NCBI GenBank assembly: GCA_022495005.1
Contig: JAGYXB010001967.1
Span: 698,992-762,991, forward strand
Direction: 5' to 3'
DNA length: 64,000 nt
From: Rhyacophila brunnea
Taxonomy: Eukaryota; Arthropoda; Insecta; Trichoptera; Rhyacophilidae
Made by a program: the position numbers and the translations under genes. The notes under the pieces are model-generated. The model did not search any database and was not told where the DNA came from. It saw only the letters and a list, made by a program, of their open reading frames with translations. Below, in pieces: positions 11,960 to 23,872 of this stretch (within the stretch, counting starts at the first letter, position 1; every line of letters starts with the position of its first letter).

Positions 11960-12410
11960 ATTACAACGTTTTTATTAACTCGTATTCTTATTTGTCCGGT
12001 ACAAATCTTGCAATCGATTTTTAACTAACTTCCCGACTAGCTAGACATTTGAAACTTTTAGAATATATCTGAACACGATGCCAATGCATTCTTTCAATAC
12101 TTTTTGCCATTTTTAAGTAGAATTGAATTCATTTTCAGTTAATTCTATTTTGTATGAAAAGTTATTTCGGAAGAAATCCGTAATCTAAGCCACTATTATT
12201 GGTTGCTAGGGGTCTGGGGTCCTAGCAACTAAATTATTAATATATAAGTGCGTTACTATGGAAATCAAAATGACATTTCAGTATTATTTCTATCAAGTAC
12301 ATTTTTTTTTGATCGTTTAAGCTAGCAAATCAAGTTTATATGATTCAACAGAAAATTTAAAAATGTGGTATATAAAAAGTTCTTTTTATCTTGTAATTAT
12401 TATTACTTAC
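11960..12410 (+). repeat. Dispersed repeat R, copy 1
   Basis: From the TTTTTATTAACTCGTATTC region to TTCTTTTTATCTTGTAATTA. Shared landmarks: AACTTCCCGACTAGCTAGACA, given as AACTTCCCGA and TAGCTAGACATTTGAAAC, then GAATTGAATTCATTTT, ACTAAATTATTAATATAT and TATGATTCAACAGAAAAT. Other copies lie at 29685-30180 (+) and 33190-33715 (-), with a partial one at 37312-37630. No reading frame is conserved between copies. Possibly a MITE; I could not fix its ends. Confidence 0.75.
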
Positions 12411-12519
12411 ATCAATTCAGAAATTAAAAAGTGCATCTCGTTTGCTACAGTCCCTAGAAGGTCTGGAGAGTCTGGATGTCCGCATTTTCCATTCGTCATA
12501 AAAAGGTTCAGGTTGTCAG

Positions 12520-12950
12520 ATTTTAAAACATATACCATTTTCCTTTTAATAATTCGTCAAACGATTACTTTCCGACTGCCTTTCTACAAGGCATGCTCAC
12601 TTTTCTCTTTCTTGAATCTCGCAGGTGACTTCTGCTCTTGAGACATTTTTACCTGCTATCACGATGGATAGTTTTCAATCCTGGCGTCCTAAAGAGTTAA
12701 AATTTATATACGCCTTTCAATTACCTACTTGGTCGCAGCCATAACCTATTCTGGGTCAAAACTGTTTCATCGAGTCAAGCCAATCATGCACCATTAGCGA
12801 GGGGTGCAAGACTAGTCAATGCGCTCCCTAAATACATAGACATTTTCAATGATGTACTTTGCATTTTGTTTTTCAAACTTTATTTTATTGTATAAAGTTT
12901 TTTTTCCTCTCTTTTGGAGAGTATTATTAAATTATTTATTTATTTAAGAA
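12520..12950 (+). pseudogene. LINE (CR1/Jockey-like) 3' end, plus-strand copy
   Basis: Inverted relative of 12905-13430. It keeps CGTCAAACGATTA, TTTCCGACTGCC, TCTTGAATCTCGCA and the C-terminal motif RLVNALP (near 12812-12835), then an AT-rich 3' tail ending in ATTTATTTATTT. Frames are interrupted, so this is a dead 5'-truncated copy. The clade is inferred from the C-terminal motif. Confidence 0.7.
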
Positions 12951-13650
12951 AACAAACCATTGTGGACATAACAAATCTAAATTCAAGACGTTCACAGCAT
13001 GAGATTTACATTATAATAAATATTACCCTCACAAGAGAGAAGAAGAGAATATATTATATTATACAGAAAAATAAAATTTCAAATACAAATTACATAGCAC
13101 ATCACTGAAAATGTGTACGTCTTTGGGGAGCGCATTGACTAGTCTTGCACCCCTCGCTAATGTTGCCTGATAAGCTTGACACTAGGAAACGGTTCCGATA
13201 CAGAATAAATCATGGCTGCGACCACTCAAATAAAGTAGTAAATTCATATTCTTTACGACACCAAGATTGGAAACCATCTCTCGAGATAACAGGCAACAAT
13301 GTTTCAAGAGCAGATACGAGATTCAAGAGAGTGAAAAGTAAGCATGTCTTGTAGAGAGGCAGTCGGAAAATAATCATTTGACGAGTCATCGAAAGGAAAA
13401 TAGTTTTATGTCTTATAATAAAGACATCGAAGAAATTTCTTCTGGACGCGTTCTAAAATAAGCCTATAGGAAACCTCATAAGGACACCAGATAATCGACC
13501 CATATTCAAGAATGCTACGCACTAATAAGACGTAGTGTGTACGTAATACATTTGGATTCTTGAATGGTTTAGGTTGTCGCATGATGATGAATCCTAGAAG
13601 CTTAGGCGTAAAACCCACTTAATGCAGCAAGTGGGGCTCTCGCGCAAAAT
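12905..13650 (-). pseudogene. LINE (CR1/Jockey-like) reverse-transcriptase C terminus, minus-strand copy
   Basis: The frame at 13406-13618 reads VRSILEYGSIIWCPYEVSY, then LERVQKKFLRCLYYKT. This is the conserved segment after the reverse-transcriptase palm and thumb in CR1/Jockey-type LINEs. After an interruption it continues downstream with FRLPLYKT, SQPWFILYRNRF and RLVNALPKDVHIFSDVLC (to about 13100), followed by an AT-rich tail ending in AAATAAATAAAT near 12935. No endonuclease or catalytic YADD is present in this copy. It lies tail to tail with the copy at 12520-12950, making an imperfect palindrome of about 1 kb. Confidence 0.8.
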
Positions 13651-14224
13651 TTCACAAGTGGCGCGTAAATCATCGAAAATACAACGTAATCAAATACGCC
13701 AGCGCACACTGGATTTGATGACGCATTATGCGCGCCCGCCCCATGAGTCATCGTTTTTTGGCTTCTCGGCGATACGAATGAACGAAAATACAATGCAGTC
13801 CATTCATTGAACGCGGCGAGCAAAATCACGCTCTGGAAGCGTCGTCGATCGACGGGCGAGAAGCCATTATTTAATAACAGAGAACTCATTGTTTAATTTT
13901 ATTGCGTGTCCGATATTTCGCTGGTAGAATAATGTCATCGTGAATATTAATTACAAGCCCCGAAATAATATAATATTTTTATTGCTTTGTTATGAGAGAC
14001 GTTGATAACAATAATTATTTTGTGCTTCTTGGGCCCCTTATTACATAGGTGAAGGGTAATGCGCGGGTGGGAGGGGGCCTACTCAGTAGTGAGCGCGTCG
14101 AGCGCTTTTTTGGTGGGCTTTATGCCTTACTCGCACGTAGAGCCGTAGAAGTTATATGCGAGTGAAAAGATAATGAAGAATCAAAAATTATCCCAAGATC
14201 TTTCGCCTCAGATTGACGCTTTAA
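13651..14224. other. No gene supported
   Basis: Higher GC than the neighbours (13620-13860), with open frames on both strands, but none resembles a protein family. From 13905 the sequence is AT-rich. Confidence 0.4.
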
Positions 14225-14425
14225 TGAACTTAATTATATATTCTTTATAACACTACAACAAGCCAAGAGGCCCAATGACAGTAGGGTGTATTTATTAATG
14301 TAAGTGAAGCAATCACAAACACCCAGACTCAGAAAATTACTGAAATATATTGTTACCTTACCGGGAATCGAACCCGGTGCTCCGGGATGAAAGGCCAGCA
14401 TCTTACCCACTGCACTACAAGAGAT
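14225..14425 (-). mobile_element. tRNA-derived SINE, family 2
   Basis: On the minus strand the head has an A box (TAGTGCAGTGGGTAAG) and a B box (GGTTCGATTCC) with a good T-arm (CCGGG/CCCGG). The D and anticodon stems do not close, so this is not a functional tRNA. The body follows with GAGTCTGGGTGTTTGTG and ends near TATAAAGAATATATAAT. Body plus head is typical of insect SINEs. Single copy in this window. Confidence 0.75.
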
Positions 14426-14494
14426 GATGACTAAGAAAATAGGTCGATAGGAACAAAACAAATTCTGGTACAATCTGACACTAAACATGAAACG

Positions 14495-15010
14495 ACGCGT
14501 TCTAAAATAAGCTTGTAGGACACCTCATAAGGACACCACGGGTTTATTCTATACAAAAGGCGACTATCGACCGCTAACGTGCTAACGTGATAATGTGTTA
14601 GTATTTATTACATACATTTTATATTGAAATATTAGAATTGTAATTGTATTGTGATCAGTTAATCAGTCGAAACTGTCTCTCTCTCTCGCTCTCTCTCTAT
14701 CGCTCATGCTCTTAATTTTAGCACAGCCAGGGGGCATGCCGTTAAAATATAGCATTTATTGCAACAATTTATACCAGCTAATTGTAATTGTTACGATACG
14801 TGTTAATAATTTGACACAAACATACCCTAGTTAGCGGTTTTAGCGGACGAAAGCAGCCTTTTGTATAGAATAGACCCGCAGATAATCGACCCATATTCAA
14901 GAATGCTACGCACTAACGAGACGTAGAGTATACGTCATTTGAATTCTCGAAATGTAAATGCAGATGTAAACTCCTGAGTTTTGATTTGTTATGTCCCCAA
15001 TGTTTTTTTT
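14495..15010 (-). pseudogene. LINE copy split by a MITE
   Basis: GCGTTCTAAAATAAGC to AAGGACACCA (14495-14538), and CAGATAATCGACCCATATTC onward (14879-14960), together match the uninterrupted LINE at 13449-13560. The two parts are separated by the 340-bp insert at 14539-14878. The remainder to about 15010 resembles the LINE 3' tail (TTGTTATGTCC). Clearly non-coding now. Confidence 0.8.
14539..14878. mobile_element. 340-bp MITE inserted in a LINE
   Basis: Terminal inverted repeats: CGGGTTTATTCTATACAAAAG at the left and the reverse complement of CGGGTCTATTCTATACAAAAG at the right, extending loosely through CCGCTAA. The empty site is visible at 13484-13500 (GGACACCAGATAATCG). Comparison gives a 2-bp duplication CA (14537-14538, 14879-14880). 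It contains a (CT)n microsatellite at 14672-14700. Superfamily uncertain; a 2-bp duplication would suit Tc1/mariner, although the target is not TA. Confidence 0.8.
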
Positions 15011-16009
15011 CATGAATAAATAAAAATATCTTCCTTAGGTAAGTAAGAAGATCGGTGCTAGTAGGTACTATCAGTTTGAATGAACGTTGATGTTCATTCA
15101 TACGTATTACCAAAATAAACACACTGGCAGCTAACGGGGGATTAATGATATTAGCAAAATGTTTGGTTTGTATCAGAGATAATAAATTAAAAATGTTTGT
15201 ATTAACTCTATGGTAGGTTTTGTCTTGACAACATCAATTATAATCCATTTTAAATATGTATATAACTATCCGTTTCAAGTGTTCAAACTTTGATATGTTT
15301 ATTATTTCGTATGGATGGTTAAGACGGTTATGATCGGATTAAGGTGATACATCAGTGAAACGGCAAATAATTTTCAACTATAGGCGCGACGAAATTTTGG
15401 ACTCGCTAGCATTCTGAGAGAGAACGTCGAGCTGGAAACACGTCACTTTATTTCGTGATGGCGACGGGCGTGTTAATTCTTAAATCGTGTAAAGATGACT
15501 AAAAACGTTACCCATTTACTTTTAAAAGAAAACATGTCAATGAATATATTATTATTGTTACTAATAGAACAATAAACCGAACATAAAATGGACGCATGTT
15601 GGATTTATATGACAAATTATATTTCCTTTGGCATGAGTCATTTGCACCCGCGACCCGCAATCCACGCATCGCCTAGCCACGATCTTTTTAGACCGTGCCT
15701 CAACTGAGGTACAACCTTAAGTCTATTAAAACCAGTTACGCAAAATATAATTTCATATTATAATGTTAAATACAGCTGGCAAATTTTAATATAGATTTTT
15801 TAATAAGTAGGTATAATAATTATACCATGATGACGTCATGTAAATTGTACTGATTACATTTCGCCGTAGCACAGTTTATCGTGAGCTGTCAATATATCCC
15901 CACAAAGGGGGGGGGGGGGCTGATCTTAGGAGGGCCCGGCATGGTGGGATTTGAAAATTTGCCCTAATAGTAAAAAAAGTTGCCTGCGCTATTATTATTA
16001 TATATATTG
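15011..16009. other. No gene; G homopolymer at 15906-15919
   Basis: No protein-like frame. 15900-16000 (G run, AGGGCCCGGCATGG, TAGTAAAAAAAGTTGCCTGCG) resembles the end of the CATGGCC repeat family found at 27647-28031 and elsewhere, so a truncated copy is likely here. Confidence 0.45.
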
Positions 16010-16440
16010 ATAAGGGCCAATATGCCCAACGTAGGTAAAAATGGAGTTTTATGGTATTTTCAGAGTATAACCCTGGACATTCCTCAAACGTTGTAGATAA
16101 TCTATTTATATGATTTTGAAGCCTTATTATCCGTTATATTTATTTTAAACATTTGATGACTGTATAAAGTATTTTTATTACATAAATAGTATTCTTTTAA
16201 ACCTCTAGATCTAATGTTTTAGAACATAGTTATATTTCAGTACATCTATGTGCAGCGGTGTTAAGAGTTTTTAGGTTTATTAATTTTTAAATGCATTTAC
16301 AAAACCATTAGTAAAATTAATGTTAACATTAATAGTGAAATATTTACGATAAAAAATTATATTTTATAATCTCTGTGATCCCAAATTTGACAAGAATTAG
16401 GCATTTTATTATTCAAAAAATGGGCACGTTTAACAACATT
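16010..16440 (+). repeat. Dispersed repeat S, copy 1
   Basis: About 430 bp whose reverse complement is found at 26548-26985 (shared: CAACGTAGGT-like start, GTAGATAATCTATTTA, TGTTTTAGAACATA, CTCTGTGATCCCAAATTTGA, given here in two parts as CTCTGTGATCCC and AAATTTGACAAG). No reading frame is shared. Origin unknown. Confidence 0.75.
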
Positions 16441-17381
16441 TGAAGATAATTAATTCTAAAGATCTATACTGATTATAAGCTATGTCTTTGACCATTCAAA
16501 TGTAACAAACATCCTACGAATAATGATTGCTTTATAATAATTAGTGACCTAAGAATAGGGTAGTATTTTTTTGAAATACGCCATTTCTATTGGCATTTCC
16601 CAGTGGTTAAGCTACAACATACGGCCGTAGTCATAAATTGACAAACGATAAATGAAGTAGGGAATAAGATAATGTTAACGCGCGAGTTTGGACATGTACC
16701 GTTAAAAAAAAACGATTTTGTGCAGCCTAATTGTGCAGAAATGGCCTGATAGGTTTTAAAAATCAGATAATACTGATATATTCGATATTGACAGTGGAAA
16801 CAAAATATATTAATTAACACAAAATGCTTAGTAGCACTGTAATTTTTTGTCAGGTTACGCGATGTCTGGTTTACTTCCGTGGCCTTTTATCATCCTTGGT
16901 GACCAGCAATGACACATGCATACAATATTAATATTTATAAGAGATTTTTACATATTATATTTATTTGAGGATACCTACCTACCCACTTTCACGGTTTTGT
17001 TTCAATTATTTTACGAAACCGGTATTCTACAGTAAATACCGGTATTGGTATTTTCATTCGGTATTGCAATCCCTATTCTTGATGGAGTACAAGATGAATT
17101 CTTGGAACTACAAAACGATTTCTCGGCGCGTAAGCGTACAACCAATAATTCTGGTGTGCTATGTATCAGTCATATCATATCCAAATGTTACAAATGTTAC
17201 AATGCTTGCCTTTCGACATTTTTTTCTTTCGACTTTCTTCATTTGAAAACCAAAACAACAAACAGTATAATAATTAATGTTGAGAATGACACGAGGGTGG
17301 CATTAAAGAAAACTCAACCACGAATTTTGAAGCTGGCAATTTCAACCATAACATTAATTAATAACTTCTTCTTCCACGACG
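16441..17381. other. Mostly anonymous; hAT end at 17005-17075
   Basis: Contains ACGAAACCGGTATTC and ends CGGTATTGCAATCCCTA at 17075, an isolated right end of the element family at 9788-10650. The block around 16855-16915 (GATGTCTGGTTTACTTCCG, TTGGTGACCAGCAA) resembles 47430-47485 inside another MITE. No gene. Confidence 0.55.
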
Positions 17382-18050
17382 CTACATCCCGGGGTGGGAT
17401 TTGGCCTCGTCCACAACCGCTCTCCACTCACTCCGGTCTCTCGCCACACTTCTCCAGTTACCGGGTCTTCCTAGATGAAGCCAGTCTACTTCTACGGCGT
17501 CAGCCCATCTCCTTCTTGGACGGCTTCTGGGTCTCTTCCATTGGGGTAGCCACTTCGTCATGATCCTTGGCGCTCTAACGTCAGGCATTCTCTCCTCATG
17601 TCCCGCCCATCGTAGTCTTTGGGACTTACAGTATATTATGATTGTTTGCTGTTCAATCAGCTCTTCCAACTCGTGGTTCATTTTTATTCTGTAGTTCCCA
17701 TTTTCCAACGTGGGTCCAAAGATTTTGCGGAGCATTTTGCGCTCGAAGACAGCTAGTTTGTTTTCCTCGTTTTGAGTTAAGCACCAAGTCTCACAGCCAT
17801 AAGTGACCACTGGCCTTATAATTGTTTTATAAATTAGAAGTTTACTTCTTTGGCATATAATTTTCGACCCCACCAGTTCCTTGCAGGCATGCCAGCATTT
17901 ATTCCCGGAGATAAGGCGGATTTTTATCTCCTCTGCTGTCTTGTTTTGGGTGTTTAGGCTGGATCCGAGATACGTGAACTTGTCCACCCCTTCATATGCA
18001 TGCTGTCCTATGTCTATATTCTGCAGCGGTACCTGATCAGCGTGTGCTGA
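17382..18050 (-). pseudogene. LINE reverse-transcriptase C-terminal region
   Basis: About 200 codons in frame on the minus strand, open further upstream to near 18050 (LQNIDIGQHAYEGVDKFTYL). The motifs are those following the palm domain of endonuclease-reverse transcriptases from insect LINEs: FTYLGSSL at the start, PVVTYGCETWCLT near the middle, FERKMLRKIFGP, RLRWAGHEERM, then GRP-type RPRRRWADAVE and a W-rich end. No start codon is needed since it is the distal part of a longer polyprotein. The palm, endonuclease and 5' region are missing upstream, so it is a 5'-truncated copy. It differs in family from the RTE tail at 28286. Ends at a stop at 17382. Confidence 0.85.
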
Positions 18051-18623
18051 CCATCATATGTATTAGTTAAAATTATATTGAATTACGAGTATATTATACT
18101 TAAAAAAATCTATTTTCGATGTGTTTTCATTACCCCAATAAAAATGATTTTTACAACTTATCGGGTTCGCGGCTCACTTGGATTCAATGACTCACGACTC
18201 GAAAAAGGTTAGAAATGTATGCTAAGTTTTTACGATTTCTCGTGGAACCCCGGTTGGTAATAAAAATAAATAAGCTCTATAAACGACAACTCAGCGTATT
18301 AATTATGCATGGCTATGAAATTAATGAAGCACACCAGGAAAAATTCACACATTATTTTTTGTCCTATATATCATGATACTCTTTACCTGTTTACTTATTG
18401 TTAATAAATCAACATTGCGTAGGTACAATTAGATACATATAGAGTAATTTTTATAACAGTTATTGATGAATTCTATACCAGTTTTAAAATGCTAGACAAC
18501 ATTATATTATCAAGTTGTTAATAATTATCATGTGACATGTGCATTGCGAATGGTGTTTTTAATAACGTTTGCCATTATTATCATCCACTGATTGTAATCA
18601 ACAATCATAGACATCATCTAAAG
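18051..18623. other. AT-rich, no gene seen
   Basis: No frame resembling a protein and no repeat shared with the rest of the window that I could see. Confidence 0.4.
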
Positions 18624-19050
18624 CATGGGTGGCCAACCCAAGGCCCGCTGGGTGTCAACTTGTGGCCCGTGGAGGAGTGAGAAAATAAAAATAATAAATG
18701 CTGCCGCTAGATGTGCTAATTTCGCAAATTGAGATTCGATATTGACTAAAGATTTTAACCAATGCTTACGGGCATTTTAATTATTTTTTTAATTAACGTG
18801 TTAAGGAGAAATATTTGAAAAGCAATTAGCAAAAACAGAATACGAATAATGCGGCCCGTAAGCATTATCGATTAAAAAGCACCGTACTGCTTTCTAATTG
18901 CATTTGCAACGCCATGCTGAAAAGGTAGACGTGAATTTATTACTGGGAATATTGCAAATGGAACATTGTGAATTATATATATTGCGATGAACACTTAAAG
19001 GAAAAATTCCATCAGGTTGGTTTGGAAGAGTTTTACAAAAATTATTTAAC
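18624..19050 (+). pseudogene. hAT transposase relic with GGCCCGC-type end
   Basis: CATGGGTGGCCAACCCAAGG with GGCCCGC repeats at the left resembles hAT termini such as the one at 49224. At 18925-19047 the plus strand encodes VNLLLGILQMEHCELYI and then, after a one-base frameshift, KEKFHQVGLEEFYKNYL. This corresponds to the region near LQLEIIDLQCDTDLREL in the hAT relic at 49541, the ZBED/FAM200-like hAT lineage. It is broken by the frameshift and cut off at the right. Confidence 0.65.
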
Positions 19051-19239
19051 AAGAGCTATATTTTGTTTTGGTATATTGTGGGCGATATGACAAAATTCTC
19101 CTCTCTTTTTCATTCATACGTATTTAGATAAAAAATATTATAATATCTATAAAATATCCAATTTATGTATGATTTATTTGCATACTTTTAGATATGTTAT
19201 AGAAGTATTTTTTTGACCTATGCCCACAATATACCAAAA

Positions 19240-19408
19240 CTAAATTATGGTTCGGATTAGGCAGGGTTTGATTGACTTTTAAAAACTAACCAACACCATC
19301 TGTAAATTGTAGTCTTATTTCAATAAAAACAAATATGAATGACTGTCAACATTTTGTGTGCGCTATTTATGGTGGATCTTAACAGCCTACCTCCACCCTT
19401 CGCCACTG
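19240..19408 (-). mobile_element. Truncated CAGTGGCG hAT MITE
   Basis: The right part ends CTTCGCCACTG, that is CAGTGGCGAAGGGTGGAGG on the minus strand, followed by TAGGCTGTTAAGATCC. This matches both complete copies at 30268-30819 and 31433-31982. The other terminus is absent. Some interior-like sequence (ATATTGTGGGCGATATGACA) extends left to about 19060. Confidence 0.75.
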
Positions 19409-20371
19409 ATTTAATATGTACGTATATATTATATAAATTAGACAAGTTTTCTTTCGACAGTCGATCGTGTAACAACCCGAAAAAAAAATTAGCAATGGGC
19501 CAGAATAAATAAAAGTCACCGAAGAATTTGCTCGACAGGTTGACTATCTGCGGGAATGGGACAACTGGACGCCAGGACGATTGGACGCCGCACTGTCGTA
19601 GACACGTCAACAGTACGTAGACGAAGAATTTTAATCAGATTCTATCTACTACTCAGTAGTTTTAATTCATTTTACTATTAATATAATGTTTTCTTATTGC
19701 GGATTGAGAATTACCATGCCTAAGGCTTTATATAGAAATAAAAAAACTATTTTTTCGATGGAATTTAAACATATGCACGATTAAATCATTATTTACGTGT
19801 GCATATTTAAATTGTCACCAACTATTAAATCATAATGTAATAATTTAAATATAAATAATAATATTAAATGTTTTTTTTTCAAGTACGTTTTAAGTACCTA
19901 ACGTTTATTTATTTTCGAATTGCGTGGCGTCCAGTTGTCCCGGCGCCAAATTGCCCTAGACCCCTATCTGCGGATCACTTCTCGCCAGACAAAATCAGGA
20001 TTTATTTTTGGGTCGAATTATAACGGGTGATGAAGCGTGGATCGTCCACAACAATGTTACGCGAAAACCTCCGGAGTAGCATATATACCTACCTCTCTAC
20101 ACCTAAAGCCGAAATGCATAAATAAAACGTAATGTTGTGTGTGTGACATTTAATTTAATAGGACATAGGACATTTAATTAAATGTCGATTCTTTGAAGTT
20201 GAAGTCTTTTTGTTGTTAAAAAATGGCAAGAATTAAATTAGTTGTTGCCATTTGACAGTTGAATATTCTAACTCACATTTAAATATTTTACAGACTTGTT
20301 CTTTGAAACATACTTACTACATATTTAAGTTATTTATTATTAGGCTTAGGATTTTTAGGTACTAAAAAATG
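19409..20371. other. No gene seen
   Basis: AT-rich. Two short similar phrases, GGACAACTGGACGCCAGGACG near 19560 (shown as GGACAACTGGACG) and GCGTCCAGTTGTCCCGGCGCC near 19926 (shown as GCGTCCAGTTGTCC), are inverted relative to each other and could be ends of a roughly 380-bp element at about 19558-19940. The interior has no coding potential. Confidence 0.4.
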
Positions 20372-21342
20372 AATCATAGGTACCTAAAATATGTAGATAT
20401 AATTGGAAAATATGTTATTAAAATTTCATAATTATGTGCTAAAAAACAAAAATAGGTGATAGAAAAACTTCTACAGATGTTATTATTGCGTATGTAAATG
20501 GAACTATTTCTGAAGTAGAAAAAATTGAAACATCTATCTGATGGATATTCCAAAACAGTTTTAATATTCTGCAGCGTTTGAAGTCCAATATTTTTATTAA
20601 AACTATATTTAATTTTGTAGGTACTTATTTTTATTCCAATTGGTCCAGGAACCTTTTCTTATTTTAGCAGCAGTATTGTTTAAAATATTAATTTGCTCCA
20701 CTAGTGATTTTATAGATGATTTTATCATTTTAATTGTGTTTACTAGTGTTAATGTGTTAATTAATTTTGTGTTTATGTGAAAATATGTGCTTAAACCCAA
20801 AATATGTAAAAAATATGTAATTATCCAAAAATATTAAAAATATTTGCTAACAAATAGGGCTTAAATGTTTCAAAATTGTCTAAAACAGATATATATATTT
20901 TGATATTTTGTTGTGGGGCCGCTCAAACAAATATTTAAATACCTAAGAATCCTTAACCTAATTATAACCATCAAATCGAAGGAATCGTGGACGCGATACC
21001 CGAATAAAAAATAAATAATTGAACATAATATCTAATAATATGTTAACAAATGATAACTAATTAGTGAACGATTATTATTAATGGAATGAGAGGAATTTAT
21101 TAAATTGGCAAATACATGCATAGTAGTACAGTGAAGTTACGAGTATCTGCAAATGAACCTTCAATGCAAAATCACTTGTAGTTAACAAGTCCATTTTAGC
21201 TTCAACTTCATACATTTATGCTCCATCTCTATTGAGGAGGATTTTTTGCAACGTCTTTGAGATTTATGGATTGATTCAGCTATCAGGATGATAAACAATT
21301 TATATGCTAAACGTAATAAGTGTTGCAGACTCATACATTTCA
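20372..21342. repeat. 971-bp tandem duplication, unit 1
   Basis: Direct repeat with 21343-22313. I found no difference between the units. The junction reads TTTCA followed by AATCATAGG, and the right edge reads TTTCAAAT followed by TATGTC, so AAT is shared at the breakpoint. The small minus-strand open frame in each unit is not protein-like. The source sequence is AT-rich and anonymous. Confidence 0.95.
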
Positions 21343-22313
21343 AATCATAGGTACCTAAAATATGTAGATATAATTGGAAAATATGTTATTAAAATTTCAT
21401 AATTATGTGCTAAAAAACAAAAATAGGTGATAGAAAAACTTCTACAGATGTTATTATTGCGTATGTAAATGGAACTATTTCTGAAGTAGAAAAAATTGAA
21501 ACATCTATCTGATGGATATTCCAAAACAGTTTTAATATTCTGCAGCGTTTGAAGTCCAATATTTTTATTAAAACTATATTTAATTTTGTAGGTACTTATT
21601 TTTATTCCAATTGGTCCAGGAACCTTTTCTTATTTTAGCAGCAGTATTGTTTAAAATATTAATTTGCTCCACTAGTGATTTTATAGATGATTTTATCATT
21701 TTAATTGTGTTTACTAGTGTTAATGTGTTAATTAATTTTGTGTTTATGTGAAAATATGTGCTTAAACCCAAAATATGTAAAAAATATGTAATTATCCAAA
21801 AATATTAAAAATATTTGCTAACAAATAGGGCTTAAATGTTTCAAAATTGTCTAAAACAGATATATATATTTTGATATTTTGTTGTGGGGCCGCTCAAACA
21901 AATATTTAAATACCTAAGAATCCTTAACCTAATTATAACCATCAAATCGAAGGAATCGTGGACGCGATACCCGAATAAAAAATAAATAATTGAACATAAT
22001 ATCTAATAATATGTTAACAAATGATAACTAATTAGTGAACGATTATTATTAATGGAATGAGAGGAATTTATTAAATTGGCAAATACATGCATAGTAGTAC
22101 AGTGAAGTTACGAGTATCTGCAAATGAACCTTCAATGCAAAATCACTTGTAGTTAACAAGTCCATTTTAGCTTCAACTTCATACATTTATGCTCCATCTC
22201 TATTGAGGAGGATTTTTTGCAACGTCTTTGAGATTTATGGATTGATTCAGCTATCAGGATGATAAACAATTTATATGCTAAACGTAATAAGTGTTGCAGA
22301 CTCATACATTTCA
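21343..22313. repeat. 971-bp tandem duplication, unit 2
   Basis: Second unit, directly abutting the first. Offset of every shared landmark I checked is 971 bp. Apparent identity means very recent duplication, or an assembly duplication of one locus. Confidence 0.95.
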
Positions 22314-23035
22314 AATTATGTCTCCAGTGTAGGGTGCATTTAGTAACTACCCTACCTAGTCTCTACGTTAAAAAATAACAATCGCATTTTCATTTTTTTT
22401 TCAAATAAATTCAAACATTCGAACGATTTATTAGTTTGTATAATTTGTGAGACCCATCTTTATAGATTTTCTATAATAATTTTCCGACTGGGAAATCTAG
22501 TGGCGTAACACGCACAAATACGATCCAAACAAAAGAACAATAATAACAGATGTGTAAAAAAACTGTACCTACGCATCGGTTTGCACATATTGAACGTCAT
22601 TATTTATGAAAGCATTGTCAGTCGTTTATTTTCAATAATAATTAAGGTGAGTGCGCCGTCTACCAGAGGCATCTAGCATAAAAATACAAAGCTTGCAATC
22701 TGAGACAGTTTATGTGTTTTAACTAATCAACATATTTATCTAAAAACATTAAAAAGAAAATAATTTAAACATTTCAATAAAATATCCCATCTCATTATTA
22801 AATGTTATTGTATGGTTCAGTTTAAGTTTTCTCTTATGCAGTGGAAATATTTTTATACATAATTCATAGTTTTAATGTATTGTAACTATAATATTAATAC
22901 TATCGACCGAAGGTACTTAATGTAATTTGAATTCAAATTCTAATTTATGTACTATTCCATTTGAGTCGTTTTTTGCTACCCGGATTTCGCCTTTCGGCAT
23001 CTTCAGGCACTATGTGCACTCACCAAAAGGTAAAT
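22314..23035. other. No gene seen
   Basis: AT-rich, with no protein-like frame and no repeat recognised. Confidence 0.4.
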
Positions 23036-23344
23036 ACCACAGAACTGATAATAATTAGAATACCAATAGGCTATATTCAATACGTCGCATGGTGAAGCAG
23101 GCTTTTGAATGTAAGTGTCCTACGAAAATGAAGCACGCATTATGCACGTGAAATAGTGTGTGTAATACACCAACATTAAAGGAGCGTAAATGCATAAACC
23201 GAGAGCAGTTTTCAGTATTCGACGTTAAACGTATTCTAGACACGTGTGTAAGTTTAACCCGGGTTCATCCTTATTCGAGTCGGTTACCTGCTATCGCCTT
23301 ACCCGTTGTGTATTTCAGTTCCCATTATTTCTGAGTTCCCTGGT
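23036..23344. mobile_element. ACCA-ended MITE, copy A (309 bp)
   Basis: Starts ACCACAGAACTGATAATA and ends TTTCTGAGTTCCCTGGT; the ends are imperfect inverted repeats (ACCA..GAACT). Flanked by AAAT on both sides (23032-23035, 23345-23348), a 4-bp target duplication. About 88% similar to 32566-32877. A 38-bp relative with only the ends is at 26272-26309. No transposase. Superfamily not assigned. Confidence 0.85.
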
Positions 23345-23872
23345 AAATACACACCGACAAAGAATACAGTTAACTTAGTTAAGTTAGTTTTAACGTATAT
23401 AATAAATGAATACAATAAAGTAGGTAAACACCCTATCACTTACATATCAAGTCAAAGATTACAATAAAAAATAAAACAAATAAATTATGAAGTATATAGT
23501 TGAAGTGTTTGTAAAAAATCCCTATCACATAGATTATTAGATAATAATCAATAATAATACTACATTATATTACTACATTCTATTATTACATTCAAGAGTC
23601 TTTAAAAAGCTATACAGTTAAACAAATATTCTTACATGCTATTTTTTTGTTATTTTTAATATTACAAATCCATAAATAAGCCCACATACATACCGAAATA
23701 CACACATATATATACACACACAACACAATGCACTTATAATTAAAACATCGATTTTTCTTTAAAAAAATGTGTACTTGAAAGTTTTTTTATTTATATGAAA
23801 AATTTAAAATATGATTTTATTTTTAAAAATGTTTTTTAATTAGGTACATTACATTACACCACCATATTCGAT
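23345..23872. other. AT-rich, no gene seen
   Basis: Contains short ATA/ACA-rich simple sequence (23695-23725). Nothing else recognised. Confidence 0.4.

Noticed and set aside
14340..14425. A tRNA gene on the minus strand
   Set aside because: A and B boxes and the T arm are good, but the D and anticodon stems do not form, and a SINE body follows directly.
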